Shown here: positions 5,861 to 6,549 of the stretch, one piece after another
How positions within the stretch are numbered: position 1 is the first letter of the stretch
Layout: each line of letters starts with the position of its first letter
NCBI GenBank assembly: GCA_016934135.1
Contig: JAFGTK010000291.1
Coordinates: 1-6,549, forward strand
Length of the DNA stretch: 6,549 nucleotides
DNA from: Deltaproteobacteria bacterium
GTDB taxonomy: Bacteria > Desulfobacterota > Desulfomonilia > UBA1062
Reading direction: 5' to 3'
Program-made: the position numbers and the translations under genes
Notes under the pieces: model-generated
The model's database searches: none
What the model was told of the DNA's origin: nothing
What the model saw: the letters and a program-made list of their open reading frames with translations, nothing else

Positions 5861-6549
5861 ATGATCGTTATCGCTAGAGATAATAAATTACTCCATGTTA
5901 TTGGGATATTATCTTTTATCGTCCTCTTGGTCCTCTCGTTGTATTCCAATGCCTACAGTGGTGTGGAATCACCTGTGCAGTCACCGGCCAGGCCATTCGG
6001 CCTTCAGATTGTCGATACCGTGCAGATGGCAGCTTCTGATGACGCATCAACAGATTTTCAGAACAATTATCTGCCCACATTGACTCAGTGGGGCAACCTG
6101 GATCTGACGGCACCGTCATTCACCGATCTTACATCTGCCATTACCCTTGACCCGTCAAAGATCACCCTTGCCACACAATATGACACCCGGGTCTATTTCG
6201 TAGGTGAGAATACAGGCAACAGCAATACTCTCGGATTCAACACTTCGGGCGGAGGGATCTCTGAAGGCAATCCTCTTCTCATTTTCCCTGACGCATCCAC
6301 AGGCAACAAGAGAAAGAAGCAGACTCCTTTACTTACAGGCGATTTTGTGGACCTTGGAACAATGAGTTCAGGCACACAGCTGGATTTCTTCCTGATAGCG
6401 AATGGTGCAAGTGGAGGAACCGATGTATTTTCAACACAGACATCCATAAACCCTGACGGGCTGAGTCATGCACTTGCCTTTGCCATGCCTGACAGCCCGT
6501 ATCTCTTCATCGGGTTCGAAGACCTCTACGGCGATACCACCGGCGATTA
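5861..6549 (+). CDS. Secreted DUF4114-domain protein (3' truncated)
   Basis: The frame is open from the ATG to the window end, giving 229 residues. An N-terminal signal peptide is clear: Arg6 and Lys9, then a hydrophobic core (about 12-28), then SNA ending at Ala31 as a likely signal-peptidase site, so the product leaves the cytoplasm. From about residue 105 the sequence follows the DUF4114 pattern: VYFVGENTGNSNTLGF (111-126), LLIFPDAS (139-146), LTGDFVDLG (158-166), GTQLDFFLIANG (171-182), NPDGLSHALAF (198-208) and FIGFEDLYGDTTGD (216-229). The last is the start of the family's FEDL-GG-D-DYND acidic hallmark, possibly calcium-binding, cut by the window; the next codon begins TA, which fits Tyr. 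Such proteins often end in a PEP-CTERM or other surface-sorting signal, which cannot be seen here. The gene is separated from the glycan operon by 246 bases. Its exact role is unknown; a matrix or surface protein is an inference. Confidence 0.85.
   Translation, partial: MIVIARDNKLLHVIGILSFIVLLVLSLYSNAYSGVESPVQSPARPFGLQIVDTVQMAASDDASTDFQNNYLPTLTQWGNLDLTAPSFTDLTSAITLDPSKITLATQYDTRVYFVGENTGNSNTLGFNTSGGGISEGNPLLIFPDASTGNKRKKQTPLLTGDFVDLGTMSSGTQLDFFLIANGASGGTDVFSTQTSINPDGLSHALAFAMPDSPYLFIGFEDLYGDTTGD

Noticed and set aside
1..6549. tRNA, rRNA, CRISPR array, insertion sequence or attachment site
   Set aside because: No cloverleaf, regularly spaced repeats, transposase motifs or terminal repeats were seen on either strand.

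Overview
The window is a piece of a polysaccharide (exopolysaccharide, capsule or O-antigen type) biosynthesis locus followed by the start of a secreted-protein gene. All supported genes are on the + strand. Base composition is close to balanced. Codon use mixes AGG/AGA with CGN for arginine and uses ATA freely for isoleucine. Genes are tightly packed, with 4-base ATGA overlaps and some clear Shine-Dalgarno sites. This suggests a prokaryote, and the secreted DUF4114-type protein beside a glycan locus resembles Gram-negative phyla that carry exosortase/PEP-CTERM systems (for example Desulfobacterota or Nitrospirota relatives). That assignment is an inference from style only.

Layout: (1) 2-775, the C-terminal two thirds of a GT4 (GT-B fold) glycosyltransferase of the WcaL/colanic-acid type, truncated by the window start. 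(2) 772-1674, a GT2 glycosyltransferase, coupled to the first gene by an ATGA overlap. (3) 1704-2675, a GT2 transferase of the rhamnosyltransferase/WbbL type. (4) 2682-3728, a GT2 transferase of the ExoA type with C-terminal membrane segments. (5) 3725-5614, an asparagine-synthetase-like amidotransferase of 629 residues, again starting in an ATGA overlap. (6) 5615-5860, an AT-richer gap of 246 bases with possible promoter elements and small repeats. (7) 5861 to beyond the window end, a secreted protein with a signal peptide and a DUF4114 domain, cut in the middle of its hallmark acidic motif.

Genes 1-5 look like one operon. The four glycosyltransferases would add successive sugars to a carrier-linked repeat unit at the inner face of the cytoplasmic membrane. 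The AsnB-like enzyme would amidate or otherwise modify a carboxylated sugar or other group. No flippase, polymerase, nucleotide-sugar enzyme, exosortase or transposase is visible here. The DUF4114 gene probably has its own promoter and may encode a surface or matrix protein that works with the glycan; its C-terminus, where a PEP-CTERM sorting signal would lie, is outside the window.

I do not see a clearly new biological system. The best leads are an AsnB-like protein lacking the catalytic Cys2 of its glutaminase domain, the DUF4114 gene with its ambiguous start, two GT2 genes separated in the same frame by one amber codon, and a hairpin next to an A9 tract that resembles an antisense intrinsic terminator inside the first gene.
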